Source: an uncultured Bacilli bacterium (GTDB lineage: Bacteria; Bacillota_I; Bacilli_A; RF39; UBA660). Taken from it: a DNA stretch of 27,812 nucleotides. Of the stretch, positions 8,539-15,998 are shown piece by piece (within the stretch, counting starts at the first letter, position 1; every line of letters starts with the position of its first letter). A program made the position numbers and the translations under genes. The notes beneath the pieces were generated by a model. That model did no database searches and had not been told where the DNA came from. It worked only from the letters and a program-made list of their open reading frames with translations. The DNA lies in the NCBI GenBank assembly GCA_910587725.1, contig CAJUNG010000021.1, positions 1-27,812 on the forward strand, written 5' to 3'.

Positions 8539-8625
8539 GTGAGAATGGCGGAATAGGTAGACGCACTACTTTGAGGGGGTAGTAATCATCTGATTGTGGG
8601 AGTTCAAGTCTCCTTTCTCACACCA
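8539..8625 (+). tRNA. tRNA-Leu (anticodon GAG)
   Basis: An 87-base class II tRNA with a long variable arm. The acceptor stem is GTGAGAA/TTCTCAC, the anticodon stem CTACT/GGTAG encloses TTGAGGG with anticodon GAG, and CCA is encoded. It starts three bases after the first tRNA. Confidence 0.95.
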
Positions 8626-8633
8626 TATATATC

Positions 8634-8707
8634 GCCGATTTAGTTTAGTGGTAAAACAGGTCCTTGGTAAGGATCAGAGGCAAGTTCAATTCTCGCAATC
8701 GGCACCA
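8634..8707 (+). tRNA. tRNA-Thr (anticodon GGU), integration target of the element array
   Basis: A 74-base tRNA with acceptor stem GCCGATT/AATCGGC and anticodon loop TTGGTAA (anticodon GGT). The T-stem GCAAG/CTCGC has one A-C mismatch (51-63). The CA crossover core of the array is C72-A73 (8703-8704), so the terminal CCA (8705-8707) belongs to the integrated element and restores the tRNA end. The same GCACCA recurs at the three later junctions. Confidence 0.9.
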
Positions 8708-8730
8708 TTGGGAAATCTGTTCTAACTTTT
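8697..8730 (+). other. Left junction J1 (tRNA half-site plus unit 1 arm)
   Basis: CGGCACCA carries the CA core (8703-8704). To its right, AATCTG and the arm AACTTTT (8724-8730) have the arm centred 23.5 bases from the core, as at 19476-19482 and 24015-24021. The left half is the tRNA acceptor and T-arm, i.e. the chromosomal attB half. Confidence 0.75.
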
Positions 8731-8751
8731 TAGAACTTTATATACAAAAAG

Positions 8752-8783
8752 TATCAATTTCAAAAAGAAGTTGATATTTTTTT
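8752..8783 (+). terminator. Unit 1 entry terminator (arms a and b of the proposed switch)
   Basis: Arm a, TATCAATTTC (8752-8761), pairs with arm b, GAAGTTGATA (8767-8776): 10 pairs with one G-U, a five-A loop, then seven T. It would stop transcription coming from the tRNA genes before the 91-aa gene. Arm a is also perfectly complementary to GAAATTGATAC at 12888-12898, at the right end of the same unit. Arm b with flanking A (8763-8776) pairs perfectly over 14 bases with 9098-9111, just after the small gene. Confidence 0.8.
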
Positions 8784-8808
8784 GTGATTTAAAGAAAGGA
8801 CAGATAAA

Positions 8809-9084
8809 ATGGTAAGTATAGTTAGTAAAGAATTACACTTTGATGAGGAACTAAAAAAGAAAATAGAGTTTATTTGTGATTTTTGTAATACTACTCCAAC
8901 TATAATAAATGGTTGTATCAAGAATATTAAGAGGACAAATCTCTCCTACATAGAACCTCATAGAGTTATTATTAAAGGTATTACATTTCTAGTATTTAAC
9001 TATTCTAAAACTATTTATATTGGAAATTTACGAAATAGTATTGAAATCAAAGATTTAGAGGGTTTTATTAAATCGTTAGATTAA
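8809..9084 (+). CDS. Conserved 91-aa element protein (unit 1); candidate recombinase partner
   Basis: I do not recognise a named family. A homologue sits upstream of every recombinase in the array (13058, 19570, 24104). The shared core is an N-terminal ELKKKIEFIC helix, a CNTTPTIING segment, then alternating hydrophobic stretches YIEPHR(V/I)IIKGITFLVFNYS and a C-terminal acidic helix (IKDLEGFIKSL), suggesting a small alpha-beta protein. There is no signal peptide or membrane segment. AAAGGA precedes the start. Its fixed place beside the attachment arm and upstream of the recombinase makes a recombination directionality factor or a regulator plausible; this is inference only. Confidence 0.75.
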   Translation: MVSIVSKELHFDEELKKKIEFICDFCNTTPTIINGCIKNIKRTNLSYIEPHRVIIKGITFLVFNYSKTIYIGNLRNSIEIKDLEGFIKSLD

Positions 9085-9150
9085 ATGTATTAAATTGTAT
9101 CAACTTCTTTTAAAATTGCCTTTAAATAGGCAAAATATGGTAATTATGTC

Positions 9151-9178
9151 TTGACTTTACATTAAAAGAATCTATAAT
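9151..9178 (+). promoter_or_regulatory. Promoter of the unit 1 recombinase leader
   Basis: TTGACT (9151-9156) and TATAAT (9173-9178) with 16-base spacing. The transcript would pass a 10-codon open frame and a strong terminator before the recombinase. Confidence 0.75.
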
Positions 9179-9201
9179 AGGAAAGCAATAAAGGAAGTTT
9201 T

Positions 9202-9234
9202 ATGTTTTGTGGGGTTAATATAAAACAAATTTAA
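9202..9234 (+). CDS. Possible 10-codon leader peptide (MFCGVNIKQI)
   Basis: ATG 9202 follows AAGGAAG with four-base spacing, directly downstream of a good promoter, and ends at TAA 9232-9234. It lies between that promoter and the terminator in front of the recombinase, the layout of an attenuator leader. In unit 3 a full 195-aa gene occupies the same place, so this could instead be a remnant. No conservation test is possible here. Confidence 0.35.
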   Translation: MFCGVNIKQI

Positions 9235-9258
9235 TTTAAGCAACATAATGAAATTTAT

Positions 9259-9311
9259 AGAGGTGTCAAAGACATAAAACAAAATTAAATGTCTTTGTCG
9301 CCTCTTTTTTT
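9259..9311 (+). terminator. Terminator in the recombinase leader, unit 1
   Basis: A 17-base arm from 9259 to 9275 pairs with 9289-9305 (one mismatch and one G-U) and runs into seven T (9305-9311). The AGAGG...CCTCT base and the ATGTCTTTGTCG arm recur at 20573-20617 in unit 3, so the hairpin is conserved. It lies 29 bases before the recombinase start. Confidence 0.85.
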
Positions 9312-9340
9312 GATAAAGAATAGGAAAGGAATTAGAATTT

Positions 9341-11266
9341 ATGAATGAAGAAAAGAAAGTAGCAGGAATTTATATTCGTGTCAGCACAGAAGATCAAGCC
9401 AGAGAGGGTTTTAGTTTGCCAGAACAAGAGAAAAGACTTCGTGTTATGTGTGAGTATAAAGGCTATGAAATTTATAAGATTTATAAGGATGCTGGAATTA
9501 GTGCAAAAACTGGGAATCATAGACCAGCATTTGAAAAATTACTTGAAGATATTAAGAATAGAAAATGTAATACTATCGTTGTTTTAAAACTTGATAGACT
9601 TACAAGAAGTGTTTATGATATGGAACATATTATGAAGTTTTTAGATGAAAATAATGCTTATCTTGATTGTGCAAATGATGATATAAATACGACTAATGCA
9701 AATGGTAAAATGGTTGCTAGATTACTTACAACAGTATCACAAAATGAAATCGAGAGAACAAGTGAAAGAACTAAAATTGGCTTGGCTGGTGCGATTGCTT
9801 CTGGACACATCCCACATAAAAGTCCCTTAGGTTATAAACGAGAAGGAAAACTATTAGTGCCAGATTTATCTACTAAAGATGTAATTGTTAGAATATTTAA
9901 TTTGTATTATGAGGATAATTCTTACCAAACAATAGCCAACATTTTTAAGAAAGAAGAAGTTTTAGGTAGAACAAATTGGTATGATTCTACTATTCAGAAA
10001 ATATTAGAAAATGAAATTTATAAAGGTGATTTTGTTCATGGTAAAAGAACTAAAAATCCTACTTATTATAAAGATGTAGTTGAGCCACTTGTATCAAAAG
10101 AGTTATGGGAAGAATGCCAAGTTCAAAAGAAGAAAAATTCAAGAAGTTATAAAAGAACATTAGAATATCTATTCTTACAAAAATTAAGATGTCCTAAATG
10201 TAATAGAATATTAGGTGGAAAAGCAACTACCAAAAAGAATGGTAATTCTTACTACTATTACTATTGTAATGATTGTAAATTAACAATTAAAGAAACAGAT
10301 ATTGAAAAAGAAATAGAACATTTTATTAATGATATTTATGAATATGATAGCGTTGTTAATCAAACATTATTACCAATGATTAAAATGAAAATAGAAAACC
10401 CAAAAGAAGAAATCCAAAAAGAAATATCTAATCAAAATCAAAAACTAGAAAGAATTAAAAAAGCATATGTTAATGGAACATTTACTCTTGCTGAATATGA
10501 TGAAGAAAGAAAAATTGTTGAAACAACAATAACTGAATTAGAAAATAGATTAAATGAATGTGAAGTATGTGAAGTTTTACAATTTACTCCAGAAGATATT
10601 TTAATAAAAAGAGATATTGATTATATAAATCAGATACTTTATCCAGAAGAATATAAAGAAAGAAATTTTAGTTGGGAAGAATTAACAAGAGAAGAAAAAG
10701 CAAATCTAGTTATGAATTATATAGATGAAATAAAACTATATGAAACATCAAATCACATATGCAAAGTTGATGAAATATTTTTTAGAGAAAGTATTGCTAA
10801 ACCTTGTAATGAATTATATGATGCAGGATATATTGATAAAAAAGATTACGCTTTAATGGGTAATGTAGTTACAAAATTAAGATTTAGTGAATATTTACCT
10901 TTTGAAAAAGTTAGTCAACATATATTTAGATTAAGAGAATTTTATAATGTAGGTTATTTTGAAGCCACATATTATTACAATGATAAAGTAATGTTCTTTA
11001 ATGGATATGAAGAACGAAGAATAGTGAGAATATTTCCACTAGAAGATTATAGAAAAATGGATAAACTAGAACAATTAAAACTTGGTGTTATCTATGTTAA
11101 AGATGGAGATAAATCTATATTAGAAGATGAAGAAAATGTATTTGAATATATACCACCTGTAGTTAATTCAACTGAATACGAATTAGATGAGGAAACGAGA
11201 AAAAAGAGAGAAGAAATTGAAAAAGAATGGAATGAAATTAAATCTAAAATAGATGATAACAAATAA
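9341..11266 (+). CDS. Large serine recombinase, unit 1 (641 aa)
   Basis: A serine integrase that cuts and rejoins attachment sites through a 5'-phosphoserine link. The N-terminal resolvase domain has the nucleophile Ser15 in YIRVS, then LDRLTRS and SERTKIGL motifs. The recombinase domain begins near GYKREGK (about residue 165), and a zinc ribbon follows with CPKC (about 283) and CNDC (about 310). A long coiled-coil region (about 350-420) and an acidic C-terminus complete it. The length fits the family. GAAAGGAA precedes ATG 9341. The N-terminal 160 residues are very close to the unit 3 enzyme. The CA-cored junctions at 8703, 12956, 19455 and 23994 are its likely substrates. Confidence 0.95.
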   Translation: MNEEKKVAGIYIRVSTEDQAREGFSLPEQEKRLRVMCEYKGYEIYKIYKDAGISAKTGNHRPAFEKLLEDIKNRKCNTIVVLKLDRLTRSVYDMEHIMKFLDENNAYLDCANDDINTTNANGKMVARLLTTVSQNEIERTSERTKIGLAGAIASGHIPHKSPLGYKREGKLLVPDLSTKDVIVRIFNLYYEDNSYQTIANIFKKEEVLGRTNWYDSTIQKILENEIYKGDFVHGKRTKNPTYYKDVVEPLVSKELWEECQVQKKKNSRSYKRTLEYLFLQKLRCPKCNRILGGKATTKKNGNSYYYYYCNDCKLTIKETDIEKEIEHFINDIYEYDSVVNQTLLPMIKMKIENPKEEIQKEISNQNQKLERIKKAYVNGTFTLAEYDEERKIVETTITELENRLNECEVCEVLQFTPEDILIKRDIDYINQILYPEEYKERNFSWEELTREEKANLVMNYIDEIKLYETSNHICKVDEIFFRESIAKPCNELYDAGYIDKKDYALMGNVVTKLRFSEYLPFEKVSQHIFRLREFYNVGYFEATYYYNDKVMFFNGYEERRIVRIFPLEDYRKMDKLEQLKLGVIYVKDGDKSILEDEENVFEYIPPVVNSTEYELDEETRKKREEIEKEWNEIKSKIDDNK

Positions 11267-11277
11267 AATTATGAGAA

Positions 11278-11515
11278 CTTTTACTTACGAAGTTTGTAAA
11301 AGGTACGAATAATTTTCAAGAGATAAAATAATAAGCAGTGCTTACTATTTTATCAATAGTCTTGTGTAGTTTTACTCTATTACGAAGTTTTAGAGTATTA
11401 CAAAATAAGACAAGGTGGATTCTAAGGTTGCCTAAACCTTAGCCCCCAGATTTTGATATGAGCGAAGTGAAATGTCAAAATCTATAGGGGGTTAGAGATT
11501 TTGACAGAGCAAAAT
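11278..11515 (+). other. Structured region after the unit 1 recombinase (oriT- or RNA-like)
   Basis: A series of hairpins shared with 22704-22888 and 26902-27053. CTTTTAC/GTAAAAG (11278-11302) and TACTCTA/TAGAGTA (11373-11397) both expose the same loop TTACGAAGTTT. A long stem spans 11322-11354, CTAAGGTT pairs with AACCTTAG (11422-11442), CCCCC (11443-11447) with GGGGG (11487-11491) around a GATTTTGA/TCAAAATC stem, and ATTTTG with CAAAAT (11498-11515). Stems change in a compensatory way between copies while loops and the GGGGGTTAGAG stretch stay fixed. It could be a transfer origin or an RNA. The DNA from 11516 to 11591 shows nothing further. Confidence 0.6.
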
Positions 11516-11591
11516 TTATTTAAGATTGTGAACATAATCGATGATATAGAATTATTAAAATATTTTCTTTAATTAATATTATAAATGTTAA

Positions 11592-11635
11592 AAATATAAT
11601 CTTAGCAAGTACATTACTAAGATTATATTTTTATT
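11592..11635. terminator. Terminator at the end of the unit 1 cargo gene
   Basis: A 14-base perfect arm (11592-11605 with 11617-11630) and an 11-base loop, with T-rich DNA after it on both strands. It abuts the stop codon of the minus-strand cargo gene and would also stop transcripts from the recombinase side. Confidence 0.8.
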
Positions 11636-12788
11636 TTCTTCTTAATTTCATTTCTAATATTTTACTATTAATTTCTGGATTTGCAGTATAACAATCATAG
11701 AAAATAGCATCATTGTTCCTATGACTAGAATCAAAATAACCACTATTAACTCTGAAATCTGAATCTGATAGATTATAGTATGCTTTTGTTAATGCGATTT
11801 TTTCATCTTCATTAATTGTTTCTTTTAGCAATGTTGGAATATGTTCACCTGATAGAATTAAAATTTCATATTTGGCAGTTTTGCATTGTTCTATTAATAA
11901 TGGTTTAAATCTAGAATTTGTTTTTTGTATCTCATCAAGTTCTTTTTCAAGATTTTCTAATAATTCTTTCTTTTTATCATCAGATAAATATTTTGGATTT
12001 TTAACTTTTACTTTTTGACCTTCATATGTTTGAGCATCCAACATATGTGCTCTTACTAGAGATATTCTTAATTCAGTGAATTCATATTCATCATCATAAA
12101 ATTGTTCTTCTGCTTTATCTAAATAATCTTCCGCTAATATATCTAGTTCTGGTCTTAAACTTCTTCTGTAATTTTGTTTTTCGATGATAACTTGTAATAG
12201 TGGCCAATCTTCTTTTTTGAATTCTTCTAATAGTATTCCACGTTGTTTTGCGCACAAAACTAAAAGTTCAAATTCTTCTTTGCTTAATGGGTAATCTTTT
12301 GTTGTAGCACCACAATATACACATTTTAATTCATTTTCTTCTACAACAAAACTATGACTTTCTAAACAATGTTCACTATAAGATTCACTATTAAAACAAT
12401 TAAAGGTTATATCTTCATTAATTATATCTCTTCTTCTTTCTTCTAAAGTATTTATTCCTCCTATAACACTTAAATATTCATATAAGTCATTATATAAATA
12501 TTCAAATTTTGATTTTAATGAATATAAGTCTATGCCAAAGTAAGTTTGTTCTTTATCTCTTAAAATAGCATTTTTTATCATTGTATAAATAACATACTTT
12601 TCTTTAAACGTTAAATCGCTAGAATCATTTTTTTCATTAGAATTAATTAAATCATCATACTGTTTCTTTTTTAATTTTAATGCTTCAATATTTTTATTAA
12701 TTTTGTTATATTCTTCTATATAATCTTTTAGTGTTCCACTTTGTTTGCCAAAAAAGTTTGTATTCACAAAATCATTTACATTTTTCAT
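11631..12788 (-). CDS. Unrecognised cargo protein of unit 1 (385 aa)
   Basis: I do not recognise this protein. It begins with a charged, coiled-coil-like helical region (about residues 15-55). A short candidate metal site near residues 140-165 has a Cys/His cluster (SEHCLESHS) followed by CVYCG. A mostly helical, Glu/Lys-rich remainder follows and the C-terminus is basic. No signal peptide or membrane segment is seen. AAGGGAGGT precedes ATG 12788. Its upstream DNA has a 20-base block identical to that in front of the 23016 gene in unit 3, although the two proteins look unrelated. As cargo of a small mobile element it could be a defence or accessory gene, but nothing proves that. Confidence 0.75.
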   Translation of the reverse strand: MKNVNDFVNTNFFGKQSGTLKDYIEEYNKINKNIEALKLKKKQYDDLINSNEKNDSSDLTFKEKYVIYTMIKNAILRDKEQTYFGIDLYSLKSKFEYLYNDLYEYLSVIGGINTLEERRRDIINEDITFNCFNSESYSEHCLESHSFVVEENELKCVYCGATTKDYPLSKEEFELLVLCAKQRGILLEEFKKEDWPLLQVIIEKQNYRRSLRPELDILAEDYLDKAEEQFYDDEYEFTELRISLVRAHMLDAQTYEGQKVKVKNPKYLSDDKKKELLENLEKELDEIQKTNSRFKPLLIEQCKTAKYEILILSGEHIPTLLKETINEDEKIALTKAYYNLSDSDFRVNSGYFDSSHRNNDAIFYDCYTANPEINSKILEMKLRRK

Positions 12789-12803
12789 AAAGTAAACCTC
12801 CCT

Positions 12804-12824
12804 TAATTACTTATTATTTTATCA
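12804..12824 (-). promoter_or_regulatory. Cargo promoter block, unit 1
   Basis: On the minus strand an extended -10 TGATAAAAT (12816-12824) lies in a 20-base block (12804-12823) identical to 22980-22999 on the plus strand of unit 3, both followed by AGGGAGGTT and a start codon. Confidence 0.65.
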
Positions 12825-12850
12825 TAAATAATATAAAATTTTTTATTTTT

Positions 12851-12880
12851 TTGTACAATTTAATAAATTTAGAGTATAAT
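12851..12880 (+). promoter_or_regulatory. Right-end promoter of unit 1, pointing through the junction
   Basis: TTGTAC (12851-12856) and TATAAT (12875-12880) with an 18-base spacer. Transcription starts near 12887 and runs over the CA core. In the array it enters unit 2; in an excised circle it would enter unit 1 itself. Confidence 0.75.
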
Positions 12881-12887
12881 GATTTTA

Positions 12888-12914
12888 GAAATTGATACAA
12901 ATTTTGTATTGATT
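12888..12914 (+). promoter_or_regulatory. Segment d of unit 1: candidate antiterminator
   Basis: A 27-base block that differs at one base from 23925-23951 at the right end of unit 3, with the same offset from the -10 box (13 bases between starts) and from the CA core (68 versus 69). Its first 11 bases, GAAATTGATAC, are an exact complement of arm a of this unit (8751-8761). It also contains an ATACAA/TTGTAT inverted repeat and could instead be a protein operator. Confidence 0.6.
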
Positions 12915-12928
12915 TGCCTGATTTTGTG

Positions 12929-12984
12929 AAAAGTTGTAGATAACAACCACTATCGCACCAGATTGATAGGAAACTCGAACTTTT
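12929..12984 (+). other. Junction J2 between units 1 and 2 (two phage-type half-sites)
   Basis: AAAAGTT (12929-12935) and its mirror AACTTTT (12978-12984) are equidistant from the CA core at 12956-12957 in TATCGCACCA. Left half from unit 1, right half from unit 2. Confidence 0.75.
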
Positions 12985-13005
12985 TATTCGAGAGTAATAA
13001 ATATT

Positions 13006-13031
13006 AACTAGAAGTACCGTCTAGTTTTTTT
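13006..13031 (+). terminator. Unit 2 entry terminator (arms a and b)
   Basis: AACTAGA (13006-13012) pairs perfectly with TCTAGTT (13020-13026) and runs into seven T. The sequence differs from units 1, 3 and 4, but position and logic are the same: bases 13018-13028 pair over 11 bases (one G-U) with 13332-13342, just after the small gene. A separate CTCGAA/TTCGAG hairpin lies at 12974-12992 within the attachment arm. Confidence 0.8.
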
Positions 13032-13057
13032 GTTATTTGAGAATGGAAGTGAAGAGT

Positions 13058-13324
13058 ATGGATGTTGTTAAGGAATTAGAGTTTGATAAGGAAGTCTTAA
13101 AAAGAATTGAAATGATATGTAGATTTGCTTGTGTTAAACCTATTATTACAAAAGGAAGTATCATTAATATTAAGGGAACTAGCATTGCTTATGTAAGTCC
13201 ACATATTATAACAATTAAAAAGAATAATTATTTAATATTCAATGGGAGTGATACTTTATTTGTAAATGATTATTCTAAAAGTATTAAATTAAAGGATTTA
13301 GAAGTTCATATTAAAACAAATTAA
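13058..13324 (+). CDS. Conserved 88-aa element protein (unit 2)
   Basis: The most diverged of four homologues (others at 8809, 19570, 24104). I choose ATG 13058 because GGAAGTG is well spaced and the product then aligns end to end with the others; an upstream in-frame TTG at 13037 and ATG at 13043 are alternatives. It keeps the pattern: an N-terminal helix, the pivot KPIITKGSI in place of TPTIINGNI, YVSPHIITIKKNNYLIFNGS in place of YIEPHRIIIKGITFLVFNYS, and the acidic helix LKDLEVHIKT. One cysteine of the CxFC motif is altered (CRFAC). Its divergence parallels that of the recombinase it precedes, which suggests the two genes move together. Confidence 0.72.
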   Translation: MDVVKELEFDKEVLKRIEMICRFACVKPIITKGSIINIKGTSIAYVSPHIITIKKNNYLIFNGSDTLFVNDYSKSIKLKDLEVHIKTN

Positions 13325-13352
13325 TTGTTTTAAAACTAGGCGTGCAAAAAGG

Positions 13353-13396
13353 AAGTACAATACTTGAGGTTAAAAGTATGGTCTTTTTGTACTTTT
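13353..13396 (+). terminator. Hairpin before the unit 2 recombinase
   Basis: AAGTACAA (13353-13360) pairs with TTGTACTT (13387-13394), with an inner ATACTT/AAGTAT stem and a four-T tail. It is weaker than, but sits in the same place as, the leader terminators of the other units. Confidence 0.5.
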
Positions 13397-13432
13397 AATC
13401 TCTCTAAAAAAAAGAAAAGGAGAGATGAAAGA

Positions 13433-15274
13433 ATGAACGAAACAAAGAAAATTGCAGGGATTTACATTAGAGTGAGTACACTCGACCAAGCTCGTGAAGG
13501 GTTTAGTTTAGGACAACAAGAAGAACAACTAAAAGCACTTTGTGAGCGTAAAGGTTATGAAGTATATAAAGTATATGCTGATGAAGGAATAAGTGCTAAA
13601 AACGATAAAAGACCAGCATATAGAGAAATGTTAAAAGATGTTAAAAACGGTACAATCAATGTAATAGTTGCTTTTAAAATGGATAGACTTACTAGAAGTG
13701 TATATGATGTTGAAAAACTAATGACAGTAGTTGATAATGCAGGTTGTGATATAGATTGTTTAAATGATTCTTCAAATACTACTACATCTACTGGAAGATT
13801 AACTTTAAGAATTATGACAAGTGTAAGTCAAAATGAAATAGAAAAATGTTCAGAAAGAACAAAGTTTGGAATGGTGGGTGCGATTCAAGCTGGACACATT
13901 CCAAATCATACACCACTTGGATTCAAAAGAGATAATAAAAAGTTAGTCCCTGATCCAATGACTAAGGATATAGTTATTAGAATGTATGATTTATATTTAG
14001 AAGGTAAAAGTTATCAAGCAATCGCAAATATCTATAATAAAGAACAAGTTTTAGGTAAAACAAATTGGAAAGATTCTACTATCGGTAAGATAATGACTAA
14101 CGAACTTTATAAAGGTGATTATCTTCATGGAAAGAAAACAAAAAATCCTACTTATTATGAAAATGTTGTTGAACCTATTGTATCTAAAGAAAAATGGGAT
14201 AATTGTCAATATCAAAAGAAAAGAAATGCTAGGCATTATGAAAGAACAGCCACTTATCTATTTACTAACAAACTAAAGTGTTCAGAGTGTGGAAGATTTC
14301 TAGGTGGCTGTGCTACTACCAAATCTAATGGCAAGAAATACTATTATTATAAATGCAAAAAATGTAAAACAAACTACAAGGAAGAAGAAATTAAAAATGG
14401 ATTATTGATAGAATTATACGAATTAATTCAAAAAGATAACTTAATTAATAAATATTATACCCCTTTTATTAAATCTAAATTAGACAATAATACCGAAGAA
14501 TTTACTAAGAAGATTAAAGAATTAGAAAAACAAAAAGATAGAATTAAAAGTGCGTATATGCAAGGCATTGTTAAAATGGATGAGTTTGGTAATGAATTAA
14601 AATCTATCGAGTTTAATATTGAAGAATTAAATAAGAAAATCAAAGAACAAAAGCAATATGAGAATTTTAATTTTACTACTAATGACTTGTTAATTTTAGA
14701 AGATACTAAGAAAATCGATGAACTTATTTATCCTGATAAAATTATGGAAAATATTTTAAGTTTAACTAATTCTCCAAGAGAAGAAATGAAAAGAATTATT
14801 GCTACTTATATTGATAACATTGAAGTTAAAAAGGTTGGAGAACAAACACAACTAAAATATATCGAATATAGAAAGAACTTTCTAGCCGATTTAGTAAACT
14901 TTCATAATGAATATGGTGTTCCATGTAATTGGAGTATCTTTGCTGATTCTAGTGGTTCTAAGATTGCTATGAATCACGAAGGAAAAACACACAAAGAGGC
15001 ACAAGAATATTTTGATAAATTGAAAGACACTATCAAAAATGATAAATTAAAACTAAATTACTATGAAATTGCAACAGACGACCAGCTAGAAGATGTTGGA
15101 TTTATCCCTAATGGAGATTATGAAAAAGTATTAAGATTAATTGTTTTATCTGATTCAAAAAGGTATGATGATAAAACATTAAGATTAGGTGTGATAACAC
15201 TAGATATGGAAAGTGCAATCCTAAGTCGTATTGGTAAGACAAAGGAGGCAAACAATGAGTTATGCTATATTTAG
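13433..15274 (+). CDS. Large serine recombinase, unit 2 (613 aa, diverged)
   Basis: A serine integrase with Ser15 in YIRVS, MDRLTRS, a recombinase domain near GFKRDNKK, a zinc ribbon (CSEC, then CKKC), and a coiled coil after it. It is clearly more distant from the other three, and its C-terminal half aligns poorly with them by eye. ATG 13433 is chosen because AAAGGAGAG (13416-13424) is well placed and the product then begins MNETKK like its relatives; the longer upstream frame would run through a hairpin. Its last 20 bases overlap the MobV gene start, which carries its own AGGAGG, so the two are translationally linked. Confidence 0.93.
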   Translation: MNETKKIAGIYIRVSTLDQAREGFSLGQQEEQLKALCERKGYEVYKVYADEGISAKNDKRPAYREMLKDVKNGTINVIVAFKMDRLTRSVYDVEKLMTVVDNAGCDIDCLNDSSNTTTSTGRLTLRIMTSVSQNEIEKCSERTKFGMVGAIQAGHIPNHTPLGFKRDNKKLVPDPMTKDIVIRMYDLYLEGKSYQAIANIYNKEQVLGKTNWKDSTIGKIMTNELYKGDYLHGKKTKNPTYYENVVEPIVSKEKWDNCQYQKKRNARHYERTATYLFTNKLKCSECGRFLGGCATTKSNGKKYYYYKCKKCKTNYKEEEIKNGLLIELYELIQKDNLINKYYTPFIKSKLDNNTEEFTKKIKELEKQKDRIKSAYMQGIVKMDEFGNELKSIEFNIEELNKKIKEQKQYENFNFTTNDLLILEDTKKIDELIYPDKIMENILSLTNSPREEMKRIIATYIDNIEVKKVGEQTQLKYIEYRKNFLADLVNFHNEYGVPCNWSIFADSSGSKIAMNHEGKTHKEAQEYFDKLKDTIKNDKLKLNYYEIATDDQLEDVGFIPNGDYEKVLRLIVLSDSKRYDDKTLRLGVITLDMESAILSRIGKTKEANNELCYI

Positions 15275-15788
15275 GTGTAAAGGTGTTAAATCATTGAGTG
15301 ATTTATCTAATAGAGGTAAGCATAACAAGAGAGAAAAAGAATCTTATAAAACAAATCCTGATATTAGAATAGAAGATAGTTCTAAAAATATTGAACTTAT
15401 CAAGTGTGATAAGAAATATATTGAAAAATTTTATGAAATAACAAAAGATTATCGTTTAGAATTTAACGAAAGAATGAAAAATCAAAGATCTGATAGAAAG
15501 AAAAGCTTTTATCAAATGGTAAATGATTCAAAAAGTGTTGTTGCTGATGAAATACTTTTTACCAGTGATAAGATATTTTTTGATAGTTTATCTAAAGAAG
15601 AATTAATGAAATGGGCAAATACTGTATTAGATTTTGTTTATGAAGATATGGGTTATAAAAAAGAACAAATTATTCATGCAACACTGCACATGGATGAAAA
15701 AACACCTCATATTCATTTAGTTGTTGTACCATGTATACTTTAAGATGTGAACTGATGAAAGAAATATTCATTGGTTTATGATAGAATA

Positions 15789-15960
15789 TTTTTTATTATT
15801 TCTTATAAGAAATAATAAAAAATCTGCGTTTGAGTTTGGGCAGGTTGTACCAAGGGTCTTCGAATCCATAAAAGTGACTGCCCGTCTCTTATCTTATTAT
15901 TAATCTAGTCTTAGAAAGTGGGGTCTTTAGAATCCATATAAACTGCATGATGAGATAATT
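15789..15960 (+). ncRNA. Predicted IS110 bridge RNA (limits approximate)
   Basis: It opens with a perfect palindrome of two 17-base arms (15789-15822). The target loop follows: stem GGGCAG (15838-15843) with CTGCCC (15878-15883) around GTTGTACCA (15844-15852), an inner GGGT/ATCC hairpin, and AAGTG (15872-15876). GTTGTACCA equals the MobV flank including the core (15723-15731), and AAGTG complements CACTT across core and right flank. The donor loop holds CTTAGAAAGT (15910-15919), identical to the right end of the IS (17349-17358). Its other side, TGCATG (15944-15949), can pair with the core plus left end CATGTA. Both loops share a GGGTCTT...AATCCAT backbone. Confidence 0.8.
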
Positions 15961-15998
15961 TTAAGTAATAAGAGCCAAACTAGAAAAGGAAGTATTAT

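Larger units (their letters stand above)
8704..12956 (+). mobile_element. Integrated serine-recombinase element, unit 1 (about 4.25 kb)
   Basis: Bounded by CA cores at 8703-8704 and 12956-12957. Contents in order: attachment arm, terminator, 91-aa protein, promoter with leader peptide and terminator, large serine recombinase, structured region, and a cargo gene on the minus strand with a terminator. A promoter at the right edge points outward. It has no relaxase gene. It shares recombinase type, small protein, structured region and right-end block with unit 3. Confidence 0.75.

Noticed and set aside
8752..9111. Structured DNA plus terminator plus small gene suggested a type III toxin-antitoxin pair.
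   Set aside because: There are no tandem RNA repeats before the terminator, and the protein lacks any resemblance to ToxN-like toxins.
8700..13031. GCACCA followed by a hairpin and a terminator before the small genes looked like a tRNA-sensing riboswitch (T-box).
   Set aside because: No T-box core sequence is present, and the conserved parts around GCACCA are explained as attachment-site arms mirrored about a CA core. Only the terminator part is kept as RNA.
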